Notes: generated by a model from the sequence alone, not told the origin. Counted from the first letter of the stretch, positions 8,223 through 17,748 are shown. The stretch is 64,000 nucleotides of DNA from Saccharopolyspora flava (GCF_900116135.1 NZ_FOZX01000003.1:558001-622000); one strand, 5' to 3'. Translations and numbers: made by a program.

Positions 8223-9464
8223 GTGGCCGCACCTGCGTCGGCACCCGCCGACAGCCGCAGCCGCCCAGCGGTTCGGGACGTGGTCTTCGTCGACGGCGTA
8301 CGCACGCCGTTCGGCAAGGCCGGCTCGAAGGGCCAGTACGCCCAGACGCGCGCGGACGACATGGTCGTCAAGGTCATCCGGGAACTGCTGCGCCGCCACC
8401 CGGAACTCCCGGCGGAGCGCATCGACGAGGTCGCCATCGCCGCGACGACCCAGATCGGTGACCAGGGCCTGACCATCGGCCGCACCGCGGCGCTGCTGGC
8501 CGGGCTGCCCAAGTCCGTGCCGGGCTTCGCCATCGACCGCATGTGCGCCGGCGCCATGACCGCCGTGACCACCGTGTCCAGCGGCATCGCCTTCGGCGCC
8601 TACGACGTCGTCATCGCGGGCGGCGTCGAGCACATGGGCAACCACCCGATGGGTGAGGGCGCCGACCCCAACCCGCGCTTCGTGTCCGACAAGATCGTCG
8701 ACCCGTCCGCGCTGGTCATGGGCTCCACCGCCGAGAACCTGCACGACCGCTACCCGTCGCTGACCAAGGAGCGCACCGACGCGTACGCGGCCCTGAGCCA
8801 GCAGCGCTACGACGAGGCGATGCAGGCCGGCAAGATCGCCCCCGACCTGGTTCCGGTCGCCACCCGCTCCGACGAGGGCTGGGGCCTGGCCACCACCGAC
8901 GAGCCGCCGCGCCCGGGCACCACGGTCGAGACCCTCTCCGGTCTCAAGACCCCGTTCCGCCCGCACGGCCGGGTCACCCCGGGCAACGCCGCCGGCCTCA
9001 ACGACGGCGCCACCGGTGCCCTGCTCGCCGACGCCGAGACCGCCGAGGAGCTGGGTCTGCCGGTCGGCATGCGCCTGGTCGGCTACGCCTTCGCCGGTGT
9101 CGAGCCGGAGGTCATGGGCGTCGGCCCGGTCCCGGCGACCGAGAAGGCCCTGCAGCGCGCCGGTCTGACGATCGACGACATCGGGCTGTTCGAGATCAAC
9201 GAGGCCTTCGCCGTGCAGGTGCTGGCCTTCCTGGAGCACTTCGGCATCGCCGACGACGACCCGCGCGTGAACCCGTGGGGCGGCGCGATCGCCTGCGGTC
9301 ACCCGCTGGCCTCCTCCGGCGTGCGGCTGATGACGCAGCTGTCCCGCCACTTCGAAGAGCACCCCGAGGTCCGCTACGGCATCACCACCATGTGCATCGG
9401 CATCGGCATGGGCGGAACGGTCATCTGGGAGAACCCGAACTACAACGCAGGAGGCGAGCAGTGA
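8223..9464 (+). CDS. fadA: acetyl-CoA C-acyltransferase (3-ketoacyl-CoA thiolase)
   Basis: Thiolase for the last step of fatty-acid beta-oxidation, cleaving 3-ketoacyl-CoA to acetyl-CoA and a shortened acyl-CoA. It has 413 residues. The nucleophilic cysteine lies in AIDRMCAGAMTAV (Cys108). GGAIACGHPLASSG carries the catalytic histidine and TMCIGIGMGG the second cysteine. The GTG at 8223 has GAGGAG 6 nt upstream; the frame upstream of it crosses the promoter. It forms an operon with fadB (GTGA overlap, 9461-9464), encoding the two subunits of the fatty-acid oxidation complex. Expression is probably controlled by the two palindromes upstream. Confidence 0.95.
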   Translation: MAAPASAPADSRSRPAVRDVVFVDGVRTPFGKAGSKGQYAQTRADDMVVKVIRELLRRHPELPAERIDEVAIAATTQIGDQGLTIGRTAALLAGLPKSVPGFAIDRMCAGAMTAVTTVSSGIAFGAYDVVIAGGVEHMGNHPMGEGADPNPRFVSDKIVDPSALVMGSTAENLHDRYPSLTKERTDAYAALSQQRYDEAMQAGKIAPDLVPVATRSDEGWGLATTDEPPRPGTTVETLSGLKTPFRPHGRVTPGNAAGLNDGATGALLADAETAEELGLPVGMRLVGYAFAGVEPEVMGVGPVPATEKALQRAGLTIDDIGLFEINEAFAVQVLAFLEHFGIADDDPRVNPWGGAIACGHPLASSGVRLMTQLSRHFEEHPEVRYGITTMCIGIGMGGTVIWENPNYNAGGEQ

Positions 9465-11557
9465 CTGACTTCGCGGCGCTGTTCCCCGACGAGGTCGTGA
9501 CCAAGGCGTACACCCGCCTCGTCGACGTTCCCGGTCTGACCGGCAAGCTCGCGCTCATCACCATCGACAACGGCCACGACCACACCAAGCCGTCGACCTT
9601 CGGCCCGGGTGGTCTGAGCAGCCTGAACGCCGCGCTGGACGAGGCGTTCGCCGCCGAGCCCGCCGCGATCGCGGTCACCGGCAAGCCGTTCGTGTTCGCC
9701 GTCGGCGCCGACCTCACCGGCGTGGGCCAGGTGTCGCAGCGCGAGCACGCGCAGGCCATCGCGCAGACCGGCCACGACGTGTTCCGCCGGCTCACCGAGT
9801 CGACGATCCCGACGTTCGCCTTCGTCAACGGCGCGGCGCTGGGCGGCGGCCTGGAGCTGGCGCTGTCCTGCCACTACCGGACCGTGGCCTCCAACGCGGG
9901 CGCCATCGCGTTCCCGGAGTGCTACCTGGGCCTGTTCCCGGGCTGGGGCGGCACGCAGCTGCTGCCGAACCTGATCGGCCCGGACGCGGCCGTGACGGTG
10001 ATCATCGAGAACGCGCTGAGCCAGAACAAGATGCTCAACCCGAAGAAGGGCCTGCAGCTGGGCATCTTCGACGAGCTGCTGGAGGGCGCGGACTTCCTCG
10101 AGGAGTCGCTGCGCTGGCTGGTCGGCGTCGTCAACGGCGACAAGACCGTCGAGCGCCCGGAGATCGACCGCGGTCAGGCCTGGGACGACGCGGTGGCGCG
10201 CGCCAAGCAGATCGTCGAGTCCAAGACCAAGGGCGCCTCGCCCGCGGTGACCAAGACCGTCGAGCTGATCGAGCTGGCCCGCAACAACGACATCGACGCC
10301 GGCTACGCGGCCGAGACCGAGGCGCTGACCGACGCGCTGATGTCCGACGAGCTGCGCGCCGGGCTGTACTCGTTCGACCTGGCCCAGAAGCGCGCCAAGC
10401 GCCCGGCCGGTGCCCCGGACAAGGGCCTGGCCCGCCCGGTGAACAAGGTCGGCGTGGTCGGTGCCGGTCTCATGGCCGGTCAGCTGGCGCTGCTGTTCGT
10501 GCGGCGGCTGCAGGTGCCGGTGGTCATCACCGACATCGACCAGGACCGCATCGACAAGGGCGTCGCCTACATCCACGGCGAGATCGACAAGCTCGCCGGC
10601 AAGGGCCGCCTGTCGCCGGACGCCACCAACCGCCTCAAGGCGCTGGTGACCGGTGAGCTGGACAAGAAGGCCTTCGCCGACGCGGACTTCGTCATCGAGG
10701 CCGTCTTCGAGGAGATGACGGTCAAGCAGAAGGTCTTCGCCGAGCTGGAGGAGCACGTCTCCCCCGAGGCGATCCTGGCGACCAACACCTCGTCGCTGTC
10801 GATCACGGAGATGGCCTCGAAGCTGAAGAACCCGGAGCGGGTCGTCGGCTTCCACTTCTTCAACCCGGTCGCGGTGCTGCCGCTGCTGGAGATCGTGCGC
10901 GGCGGCAAGACCGACGACGCCTCGCTGGCCACCGCGTTCGCGGTCGGCAAGAAGCTGAAGAAGTCCTCGGTGCTCGTCAAGGACGCCCCGGCGTTCGTGG
11001 TGAACCGGCTGCTGACGCGGTTCATGGGCGAGGTCATCGCCGCTGTCGACGAGGGCACGCCCTTCGAGGTCGCCGACAACGCCCTCGAAGAGCTCGGTCT
11101 GCCGATGAGCCCGATGGTGCTGCTGCAGCTGGTCGGCCCGGCCGTCGCCCAGCACGTCAACGGCACCATGCACGCGGCGTTCCCGGAGCGCTTCGGCATC
11201 AGCGACAACCTGCAGCGGTTCGTCGACGCGGGCAAGACCGCGGTGTGGACCTTCGACGAGTCCGGCAACGTGGTCGTCGACCCCGAGGTCGCCGAGCTGT
11301 GGAAGCAGGGCGATGCGCCCTCCACCAGCGAGCAGGTCCGCGACCGCGCGCTCGGCGCGCTGGCCGAGGAGATCCGGATCATGCTCGACGAGGGCGTCGT
11401 CGCCGAGGCTCAGGACATCGACCTGTGCATGATCCTCGGTGCCGGCTGGCCGTTCTGGCTGGGCGGCATCACGCCGTACCTGGACCGCGCGGGCGTGTCC
11501 GAGAAGGTCAACGGCAAGCGCTTCCTCACGCCGGGCGTGGCTTCCCTGCCCGCCTGA
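9461..11557 (+). CDS. fadB: fatty-acid oxidation complex alpha subunit (enoyl-CoA hydratase / 3-hydroxyacyl-CoA dehydrogenase)
   Basis: A 698-residue bifunctional enzyme. The N-terminal crotonase domain has the oxyanion-hole and glutamate motifs NGAALGGGLELALSCHYR (about 123-140) and FPECYLGLFPGWGG (about 151-164). The 3-hydroxyacyl-CoA dehydrogenase part begins near residue 327 with the NAD-binding VGVVGAGLMAGQLALLF. It includes PERVVGFHFFNPVAVLPLLE with the catalytic histidine. The GTG start overlaps the fadA stop, and AGGAGG is found at 9449-9454. Together with FadA it carries out hydration, oxidation and thiolysis of enoyl-CoA. A hairpin follows the stop. Confidence 0.95.
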   Translation: MTDFAALFPDEVVTKAYTRLVDVPGLTGKLALITIDNGHDHTKPSTFGPGGLSSLNAALDEAFAAEPAAIAVTGKPFVFAVGADLTGVGQVSQREHAQAIAQTGHDVFRRLTESTIPTFAFVNGAALGGGLELALSCHYRTVASNAGAIAFPECYLGLFPGWGGTQLLPNLIGPDAAVTVIIENALSQNKMLNPKKGLQLGIFDELLEGADFLEESLRWLVGVVNGDKTVERPEIDRGQAWDDAVARAKQIVESKTKGASPAVTKTVELIELARNNDIDAGYAAETEALTDALMSDELRAGLYSFDLAQKRAKRPAGAPDKGLARPVNKVGVVGAGLMAGQLALLFVRRLQVPVVITDIDQDRIDKGVAYIHGEIDKLAGKGRLSPDATNRLKALVTGELDKKAFADADFVIEAVFEEMTVKQKVFAELEEHVSPEAILATNTSSLSITEMASKLKNPERVVGFHFFNPVAVLPLLEIVRGGKTDDASLATAFAVGKKLKKSSVLVKDAPAFVVNRLLTRFMGEVIAAVDEGTPFEVADNALEELGLPMSPMVLLQLVGPAVAQHVNGTMHAAFPERFGISDNLQRFVDAGKTAVWTFDESGNVVVDPEVAELWKQGDAPSTSEQVRDRALGALAEEIRIMLDEGVVAEAQDIDLCMILGAGWPFWLGGITPYLDRAGVSEKVNGKRFLTPGVASLPA

Positions 11558-11574
11558 TCCGAGGAGAACGCGGC

Positions 11575-11602
11575 GGGGGTCGGAGCACGCGCTCCGGCCC
11601 CC
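11575..11602 (+). terminator. hairpin after fadB
   Basis: GGGGGTCGGAGC and GCTCCGGCCCCC form a 12 bp stem with one G-T pair and a 4 nt loop, followed by GTTCT. It lies between fadB and the opposing histidine kinase gene. Confidence 0.65.
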
Positions 11603-11650
11603 GTTCTGCTGCGTGAGGTCGGGCTACCGGGTGCTGCGGCTCTGCGAGGA

Positions 11651-12784
11651 TCACGGCCCGGCGGGGAGTCGGATCGTGATTGCGAGGCCGCCCGCGGGCA
11701 GCGCCGCGGCGTGGATCGTGCCGCGGTGGGCCGTGGTGGCGGCCTGGACGATGGACAGGCCCAGGCCGGTGCCGTTGCGGGCCGTGCGCTGAACGCCGGC
11801 GCGGCGGAACGGCTCGAAGAGGGCGTCCACCGACTCCGCCGGGATCTGCGGTCCCGACGAGGCCACGCGCAGGGTCGTCCACTGCGGGTCCCCGCAGGTG
11901 CTGACCTCCAGCCAGCCGCCGTCGACGTTGTGCCGGACGGCGTTCTCCAGCAGGTTCCCCGCGACCCGTTCCAGCAGCGCCGGGTCCCCGACCGCGCAGG
12001 CCGGGGCGATGCGGTTGCGCACGGTCAGCCCGCGCTGCCGGGCCTCCGGTTCGACGACGCGCAGCGCTCGGCCGACGACCTCGGTGAGGTCGACCGGTTC
12101 CCGGACCGCCAGCTCCACGCCCTCGGTGCGGGCGAGCAGCAGCAGCGCCTCCACGAGGCGTTCCGCGCGGGCGGTGGCCTCGCGGACCACGTCGGCCATC
12201 CGGCGCAGCTCGGCCTCGTCGGCGTCCGGGTCCGACAGGGTCACGTCCAGCTCGGTGCGCACCACCGACAGCGGGGTGCGCAGCTCGTGGCTGGCGTTGG
12301 CCACGAACCGGCGCTGGGAGTCGAACGCGGCCTGCAACCGGTCCAGCATCGCGTCGAAGGTGTCGGCGAGGCGGGCGACCTCGTCGCGAGGACCGCTCAG
12401 CGCGATCCGCTCGTCCAGCGACTCCGCCGACAACCGCTGCGCGGTCTCGGTGACCTCCTGCAGCGGTCGCAGCACCCGGCCGGTGACCAGCCACGCCAGC
12501 AGCGCCGCCGCGGCCACCACGGCCACGAACGCGAACCCGCCGATGATCAGCACCTGCTGCCGGGCCGAGTCGCGCAGCGCCTCGCCGAGCAGCTCGGCGG
12601 GCACCTCCACTCCCCCGACCCGCACCGGCGTTCCCGCCGGGAGCCGCGGCACGGCGGCGACGACGTTGCCGACCAGCACCCAGCCCAGCCACAGCAGGAC
12701 CGCGCTGACCAGCGCGACCAGCGAGGTCGCCAGCAGCGTCAGCCGGACCCGCAGTCCCGGTCCGCGCCGGGTGAGCGCACCCAC
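11651..12784 (-). CDS. sensor histidine kinase
   Basis: A 377-residue membrane sensor kinase. The first transmembrane helix is at about residues 14-40 and the second at 78-101, leaving a short extracytoplasmic loop of roughly 35 residues. A HAMP domain follows (about 102-154). The dimerisation domain has the phosphoacceptor in FVANASHELRTPLSVV (His166). The ATPase domain shows the N box NLLENAVRHN (about 277-286) and the lid motif NGTGLGLSIVQA. The GTG at 12784 starts 2 nt after the regulator's stop codon, so the pair is an operon. The small sensor loop suggests sensing within or near the membrane. The stimulus is unknown. Confidence 0.88.
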   Translation of the reverse strand: MGALTRRGPGLRVRLTLLATSLVALVSAVLLWLGWVLVGNVVAAVPRLPAGTPVRVGGVEVPAELLGEALRDSARQQVLIIGGFAFVAVVAAAALLAWLVTGRVLRPLQEVTETAQRLSAESLDERIALSGPRDEVARLADTFDAMLDRLQAAFDSQRRFVANASHELRTPLSVVRTELDVTLSDPDADEAELRRMADVVREATARAERLVEALLLLARTEGVELAVREPVDLTEVVGRALRVVEPEARQRGLTVRNRIAPACAVGDPALLERVAGNLLENAVRHNVDGGWLEVSTCGDPQWTTLRVASSGPQIPAESVDALFEPFRRAGVQRTARNGTGLGLSIVQAATTAHRGTIHAAALPAGGLAITIRLPAGP

Positions 12785-12786
12785 GA

Positions 12787-13473
12787 TCAGTCCCTGGCGT
12801 GCTCGGCACCCGCCGCCGACGGCACCCGGTAGCCGGAGCCGACGACGGTCTCGATGATGCCGGGTTCCCCCAGCTTCTTGCGCAAGGTCATCATCGTGAC
12901 CCGCACGGTGGTGGTGAACGGGTCGGCATTCTCGTCCCAGACCCGCTCCAGCAGTTCCTCGGAGCTGACCACGGCGCCGCCGGCCGACAGCAGCACCTCC
13001 AGCACGCCGAGCTCCTTGCGGGTCAGCTCGATCTCCCCGCCGGAGCGGGTGACCGTGCGGCGGGCCGGGTCGAGTTCGAGGTCGTCGGCGGTGAGCAGCG
13101 GCGGCGGGGCGGGCGTGGCGCGGCGGCCCAGCGCGCGCACCCGGGCGATGAGCTCGGGGAACGCGAAGGGCTTGGCCAGGTAGTCGTCGGCGCCCAGCGA
13201 CAGCCCGGCGACGCGGTCGGCGACCGTGCCCGAGGCCGTGAGCATGATGACCCTGGTCAGGCCGCCGGACCCGACCAGGTCGCGGCACAGGTCGTCACCG
13301 GACATGCCGGGCAGGTCGCGGTCGAGCACGACGACGTCGTAGCGGGTGATCGAGGCCTTCTCCTGCCCGCTCTCGCCGTCGTAGGCGACGTCGACGGCCA
13401 TGCCGTCGCGCCGCAGTCCCCTCGCCACCGCCTCGGCCAGCGGTTTCTCGTCCTCCACGACCAGGATTCGCAC
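12787..13473 (-). CDS. OmpR-family response regulator
   Basis: A 228-residue regulator, cognate to the kinase that follows. The receiver has the acidic pair Glu7/Asp8 in ILVVEDEK, phosphoacceptor Asp51 in VVLDRDLPG, Thr79 in MLTAS and Lys101 in LAKPF. A winged-helix DNA-binding domain occupies about 130-222 (ELTRKELGVLEVLL; TVRVTMMTLRKKLG; VVGSGYRVP). The GTG at 13473 gives the canonical short N-terminus and has an AGGG-type ribosome site upstream. A GTG three codons earlier (13482) is the alternative. The targets cannot be deduced. Confidence 0.88.
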   Translation of the reverse strand: MRILVVEDEKPLAEAVARGLRRDGMAVDVAYDGESGQEKASITRYDVVVLDRDLPGMSGDDLCRDLVGSGGLTRVIMLTASGTVADRVAGLSLGADDYLAKPFAFPELIARVRALGRRATPAPPPLLTADDLELDPARRTVTRSGGEIELTRKELGVLEVLLSAGGAVVSSEELLERVWDENADPFTTTVRVTMMTLRKKLGEPGIIETVVGSGYRVPSAAGAEHARD

Positions 13474-13529
13474 GAAACCCACCCTGCCACAGCAGCCGCC
13501 CGCACCCGTCGAGGTCAGCGCCGGGGTGA

Positions 13530-13575
13530 CCCGATTTCAACGGAAGTCAGAGACCTGACTTCCGTTGAAATCGGG
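13530..13575. repeat. perfect 21 bp inverted repeat downstream of dxs
   Basis: The left arm, starting CCCGATTTCAACGG at 13530, and the right arm, ending TTGAAATCGGG at 13575, match over 21 bp with no mismatch around the 4 nt loop AGAC. It lies 10 bp after the dxs stop on the minus strand and upstream of the two-component operon. There is no T-run, so it is either an unusual terminator or a dispersed palindrome. Confidence 0.8.
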
Positions 13576-13585
13576 AACCACCTGG

Positions 13586-15502
13586 TCAGCCGTGGGCGGC
13601 GTCGGCTTCGGTGGCGACGCGGAGCTGCGCGCCGCGACGGCCCGACAGCCAGCCGTTGACCTTGGTCGCGATGTCGGTCTCGGTGAGGCCGAGGTCCGCC
13701 AGGACCTCCTCCCGCGAGGAGTGGTGCAGGAAGTTGTTCGGCACGGCCAGGTCGCGCAGCGGCACGTCCAGCTCGGCGTCGCGCAGCGCGGCGGCCAGCG
13801 ACGAGCCGAACCCGCCGTGCCGTCCCGAGTCCTCCAGCGAGACCACCAGGCGGTGCTCGGCGGCCATCTCCACGACCTTCGAGGGCACCGGCACGACCCA
13901 GCGCGGGTCGACGACGGTGACGCCCACGCCCATCGCGGACAGCTTCTCGGCGGCGGCCACGGCGAGCTTGCCGAACGCGCCGACCGCGACCAGCAGCACG
14001 TCGGAGCGGTCGTCGGCGCGCAGCACGTCCACGCCGCCGGTCCGCTCCACGGCCGGCACCTCCTCGATGACCGAGCCCTTGGAGAAGCGCAGCACCGTCG
14101 GCCCGTCGTCGACGGCGACGGCCTCGCGCAGCTCCTCGCGCAACGTCACCGCGTCGCGCGGTGCGGCCACCTGGATGCCGGGGATGAGGCCGAGGATCGA
14201 CAGGTCCCACATGCCGTTGTGGCTGGCGCCGTCGTCGCCGGTGATGCCCGAGCGGTCCAGCGTCACGGTGACCGCCTGCTTGTGCAGGGCCACGTCCATC
14301 AGCAGCTGGTCGAAGGCGCGGTTGAGGAACGTCGAGTACACCGCGAACACCGGGTGCAGGCCGCCCATCGCGAGACCGGCGGCGGAGGTCATGCCGTGCT
14401 GCTCGGCGATGCCCACGTCGAAGCACCGGTCCGGGTAGGCCTCGGCGAACTTCTTCAGCCCGGTCGGCCCCAGCATGGCCGCGGTGATGGCCACGACGTC
14501 GGAGCGCTCGGCGCCGATCGAGACCAGCTCGTCGGCGTAGACGTCGGTCCAGCTCTTGGGCGCGGGCTTCTTCGGCAGGCCGGTCTCCGGGTCGATGACC
14601 TTGACCTGGTGCATCTGCTCGGCCTCGTCGTTCTCGGCCGGGGCGAAGCCGTTGCCCTTGCGGGTCACGGCGTGCACGATCACCGGTCCGCCGAAGGACT
14701 TGGCCATCTGCAGCGCGTGCTCCATGGCGCGCATGTCGTGGCCGTCGACCGGGCCCAGGTACTTCAGGCCGAGGTCGGAGAACATGACCTGCGGGCTGAT
14801 CGCGTCCTTGATGCCGCTCTTGGCGGCGTGCAGGCCGGTGTAGAGCGAGCGGCCCACGACCGGCATCTTGCGCAGCGTGCGCTTGCCGGACTCCAGGGCC
14901 TTCTCGTAGCTGGGGTTGAGCCGCAGCGCCGCGAGGTGCTCGGCGAGCCCGCCGATGGTGGGCGCGTAGGAGCGGCCGTTGTCGTTGACAACGATGACCA
15001 CCGGGCGCTCGGGGTCGGCGGCGATGTTGTTCAGCGCCTCCCAGCACATGCCGCCGGTGAGGGCGCCGTCGCCGACGACCGCCACCGCGTGCCGGTCGGC
15101 CCCGGTGACCTGGAAGGACCGGGCAAGGCCGTCGGCGTAGGACAGGGCGGTCGAGGCGTGGCTGTTCTCGACGAAGTCGTGCTCGCTCTCGGCGCGCGAC
15201 GGGTAGCCGGACAGGCCGTCCCGCTTGCGCAGCTGGTCGAAGCCGTCCTGGCGCCCCGTGACGATCTTGTGCACGTACGCCTGGTGCCCGGTGTCGAACA
15301 GCAGCGCGTCGTTCGGGGAGTCGAAGACCCGGTGCAGCGCGAGGGTCAGCTCGACCGCTCCCAGGTTCGGCCCCAGGTGCCCACCGGTCCGCGACACCTT
15401 CTGGATCAGGAACTGCCTGACCTCATCGGCCAGTTCCACCAGTTCGGTGTGCGTCAGGCGCTTGACGTCGGCCGGACTGCGCACGGACCCCAGCAGCGTC
15501 AC
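13586..15502 (-). CDS. dxs: 1-deoxy-D-xylulose-5-phosphate synthase
   Basis: Thiamine-diphosphate enzyme joining pyruvate and glyceraldehyde-3-phosphate, the entry step of the MEP isoprenoid pathway. It has 638 residues, the family length. [11 protein letters not shown] supplies the conserved histidine near the N-terminus. [16 protein letters not shown] is the cofactor-binding GDG motif. The transketolase-like pyrimidine domain has [17 protein letters not shown], and SGITGDDG is further along. The GTG at 15502 is supported by GAGGTGG 6 nt upstream. The longer frame to 15664 would cross the divergent promoter region. It is monocistronic and followed by a perfect inverted repeat. Confidence 0.95.
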   Translation of the reverse strand: MTLLGSVRSPADVKRLTHTELVELADEVRQFLIQKVSRTGGHLGPNLGAVELTLALHRVFDSPNDALLFDTGHQAYVHKIVTGRQDGFDQLRKRDGLSGYPSRAESEHDFVENSHASTALSYADGLARSFQVTGADRHAVAVVGDGALTGGMCWEALNNIAADPERPVVIVVNDNGRSYAPTIGGLAEHLAALRLNPSYEKALESGKRTLRKMPVVGRSLYTGLHAAKSGIKDAISPQVMFSDLGLKYLGPVDGHDMRAMEHALQMAKSFGGPVIVHAVTRKGNGFAPAENDEAEQMHQVKVIDPETGLPKKPAPKSWTDVYADELVSIGAERSDVVAITAAMLGPTGLKKFAEAYPDRCFDVGIAEQHGMTSAAGLAMGGLHPVFAVYSTFLNRAFDQLLMDVALHKQAVTVTLDRSGITGDDGASHNGMWDLSILGLIPGIQVAAPRDAVTLREELREAVAVDDGPTVLRFSKGSVIEEVPAVERTGGVDVLRADDRSDVLLVAVGAFGKLAVAAAEKLSAMGVGVTVVDPRWVVPVPSKVVEMAAEHRLVVSLEDSGRHGGFGSSLAAALRDAELDVPLRDLAVPNNFLHHSSREEVLADLGLTETDIATKVNGWLSGRRGAQLRVATEADAAHG

Positions 15503-15712
15503 CGTGTTCCACCTCGCTTGTCGTGCCGGTCGGTCACAAGGGCAATCCGGGGCCTGGCCGGCAACCTGGCTCCGTCTGCATAGTGCGCCCCAGTCTACGG
15601 AGGGGCCATGCGGCGACCGGGTGTGGTCGCGCACCTGCGGCGATGCTCTCAGCACGCGCCCCACCTGCGAATGTGACGTTCGTGTGGCAGGTATCCCCCG
15701 GAAAGCGGTGTT

Positions 15713-15720
15713 GCTACCTT
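15713..15720 (+). promoter_or_regulatory. possible extended -10 for the WXG cassette
   Basis: TGCTACCTT resembles an extended -10 element (TGN plus TACCTT at 15715-15720), 24 nt before the ATG at 15745. I could not find a clear -35 element. Confidence 0.3.
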
Positions 15721-15744
15721 TCGTCTGATCCCAGGGGAGGCGAC

Positions 15745-16257
15745 ATGACTGGTCCGGACGGCCGCAGGGCGGAGCTCGAAGCGCGCAACGCCGCGATGCG
15801 CGAGCAGGTGAGCTCGCTGCTGGAGGGGTTGCAACGGCAGACCGCCCAGTTGCGGGAGGCCCAGGAAGACGCCCTGGCCGCGACCGGTGCGGCCACCTCG
15901 GCGGACGGGCTGGTCACGGTCCGGGTCAACGCCGCGGGCGTGGTCACCGACACGCAGCTGTCGGCCTCGGCGCTGCGCACGAGCACGCCGGAGAAGCTCG
16001 CCCGGAGCTTCACCGAGGCCGCCCAGTCCGCCGCCCGGGACGCCCGCGCGCGGGCCGACGCGGCCGTCGCCCCGCTGCAGGAGAACGTCCCCGACCTGCC
16101 GGACCTGTTCCCGGAGGCGCCCTCGCTGGCGCAGCTGATCCCGTCCGCTCCGGAAATGCCGGAACCGAACACCCCGTCGAGTGCGTCCAAGGCGCCGGTG
16201 GAGGAGGACTGGGACGACTTCGAACCCCGGTCCCGTTTCCGAAGGGACAGCTGGTAA
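15745..16257 (+). CDS. YbaB/EbfC-family nucleoid-associated-like protein
   Basis: A 170-residue protein with a long predicted coiled-coil N-terminus (about 6-45, [20 protein letters not shown]). A short beta segment follows ([19 protein letters not shown]), then another helix. This arrangement fits the YbaB/EbfC fold, a small DNA-binding dimer. The C-terminal 50 residues are proline-rich and acidic and unlike the compact family members. GGGGAGG precedes the ATG. YbaB-like proteins are common next to WXG100 genes in actinobacteria, as here. They may be regulators or chaperones of type VII substrates. Its stop codon overlaps the next start (TAATG). Confidence 0.75.
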   Translation: MTGPDGRRAELEARNAAMREQVSSLLEGLQRQTAQLREAQEDALAATGAATSADGLVTVRVNAAGVVTDTQLSASALRTSTPEKLARSFTEAAQSAARDARARADAAVAPLQENVPDLPDLFPEAPSLAQLIPSAPEMPEPNTPSSASKAPVEEDWDDFEPRSRFRRDSW

Positions 16258-16565
16258 TGGGATTCGAGGTCGACCCCGAGGCGCTGATGGGCGCTTCGCC
16301 GAAGTTCGACGCGGCGTCGGACAAGCTGAAGTCGGCGCTGGACAAGCTCAACGGCGTGCTGCAGGCCGAGGGCCGGTGCTGGGGCGCCGACGAGGCCGGC
16401 CAGGAGTTCGCCAAGAACTACGAGCCCGGGTCCCAGCAGGGCACCGACGGCATCAAGGGCCTGGCCGAGGCGCTGCACCAGGTCCGCGGTGAGCTCGACG
16501 CCACCGCCCGGACCTGGGACGACGTGGACCGGGCGAACGCCGACGGCATCAAGAGCCAGGGCTGA
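16257..16565 (+). CDS. WXG100-family (ESAT-6-like) protein
   Basis: A 102-residue helical-hairpin protein of the size exported by type VII (ESX) systems. The turn motif is a WG dipeptide (Trp42-Gly43 in GRCWGADEAGQEF) between two long amphipathic helices. The C-terminus (WDDVDRANADGIKSQG) is close to the YxxxD/E-type export signal, but a tyrosine at the expected place is not obvious. Its ATG overlaps the preceding stop, and the CpnT-like gene follows after 10 bp. It probably pairs with, or is co-exported with, that protein. No ESX ATPase or membrane-channel gene is in the window. Confidence 0.8.
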   Translation: MGFEVDPEALMGASPKFDAASDKLKSALDKLNGVLQAEGRCWGADEAGQEFAKNYEPGSQQGTDGIKGLAEALHQVRGELDATARTWDDVDRANADGIKSQG

Positions 16566-16575
16566 GGGGGACGAC

Positions 16576-17748
16576 GTGGGCATCGAGATCCCGGGTGAGG
16601 TCAGCTGGCTGTTCCCGATCGTGGTCGGCGCGAGCTGGCCCGAGGGCGACGAGACGGCGCTGCGCAGGGTCGCCGAGGCGTGGACGCAGTGCGGCGTGGA
16701 CATCGACGGCGTGATCGGCGAGACCGAGGGCGCGGTCAGCGCGGCCCTGGCGACGATGAAGGGCGACACGCACGACGCCTTCGAGTCGTTCATGAAGGAC
16801 TTCTGCGACGGCGGGTCGGGTCACCTGCCGGAGCTGAAGAAGCTCTGCGAAGCGCTCGGCGAAGGCGCCGACAGCGCGGCGCTGGAGATCGAGTACACCA
16901 AGATGAGCATCATCGCCGCGCTGATCATCCTGGCCGCGCAGATCGCGGCGATGATCGCCTCGGCTGTGGCGACGTTCGGCGCGAGCACCGCGGGCATCCC
17001 GATCGCCCAGGCCGCCACGCAGCTGACGGTGCGGACGTTCTTCCAGCAGCTGCTGACCAAGATCGGCCAGCAGATCCTGCTCAACGTGGGGATCAACGTG
17101 GGCGTCGACGCCGCGATCCAGGGCATCCAGTTCGCCAAGGGCGACCGGCAGTCCTGGGACTGGTCCAACACCGGCAACGCGGCGGTCTCCGGCGTCGCGG
17201 CGGGCCTGGCGGGCGGCCTGGTGGACGGTCTCGCCCCCGGCATCGGCCAGCAGATCGGCAAGGACCTGACCGGCAACGCCACCAAGAACTTCACCGAGGC
17301 CGCCGCCTACGGAGCGGCCCGCGGCTCGGTCTCGGGCGTGCTCGGCAACGCCATCAACCAGGGCTTCCACGGCGAGGCGCCGGGGCTCAACGACATCACC
17401 TCCGGCGCGATCTCCGGTGGCATCAGCGGGGCGACCGGCGGGATGCAGAGCCGCCACGAGGGCCTCAACGCCACCTGGGACGGCAACGGCCGGGCCGCGA
17501 CCGGCGACGGCGGCGAGTGGGTGTCGGGCTCGAACACGCAGGGCTGGCGCTTCGAGACCGACGAGGGCGCCGTGGTCGGCGCCAACGTCGACAGCCCTTA
17601 CAGCAACGACGTCAACTCGGCGACGGTCGGCCAGCACGCCAACGTCGAGGGCGGCCCGAACAACGTCAACGGCAACCCCTACGGCGACGTCGACACCACC
17701 GAGCAGCGCAGGCCCGAGAAGCTCGACCTCCCCGACGGCCCGGGCTAG
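16576..17748 (+). CDS. CpnT-like secreted protein with WXG-type N-terminal domain; C-terminal activity unknown
   Basis: A 390-residue protein whose first ~110 residues (IPGEVSWLFPIVVGASWPEG, then a helical segment) match the N-terminal domain of CpnT-like and other polymorphic ESX-exported toxins. Residues about 115-150 are strongly hydrophobic (SIIAALIILAAQIAAMIASA). The middle (about 200-300) is rich in glycine-alanine repeats (AVSGVAAGLAGGLVDGLAPG). The last ~90 residues have a short beta-rich segment (EWVSGSNTQGWRFETDEGAV) and an Asn/Gly-rich tail, in which I recognise no toxin domain. The GTG at 16576 follows GAGGGGG. Its stop lies inside the same CTAG as the stop of the opposing gene. 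It may be a truncated or non-enzymatic effector. Confidence 0.72.
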   Translation: MGIEIPGEVSWLFPIVVGASWPEGDETALRRVAEAWTQCGVDIDGVIGETEGAVSAALATMKGDTHDAFESFMKDFCDGGSGHLPELKKLCEALGEGADSAALEIEYTKMSIIAALIILAAQIAAMIASAVATFGASTAGIPIAQAATQLTVRTFFQQLLTKIGQQILLNVGINVGVDAAIQGIQFAKGDRQSWDWSNTGNAAVSGVAAGLAGGLVDGLAPGIGQQIGKDLTGNATKNFTEAAAYGAARGSVSGVLGNAINQGFHGEAPGLNDITSGAISGGISGATGGMQSRHEGLNATWDGNGRAATGDGGEWVSGSNTQGWRFETDEGAVVGANVDSPYSNDVNSATVGQHANVEGGPNNVNGNPYGDVDTTEQRRPEKLDLPDGPG

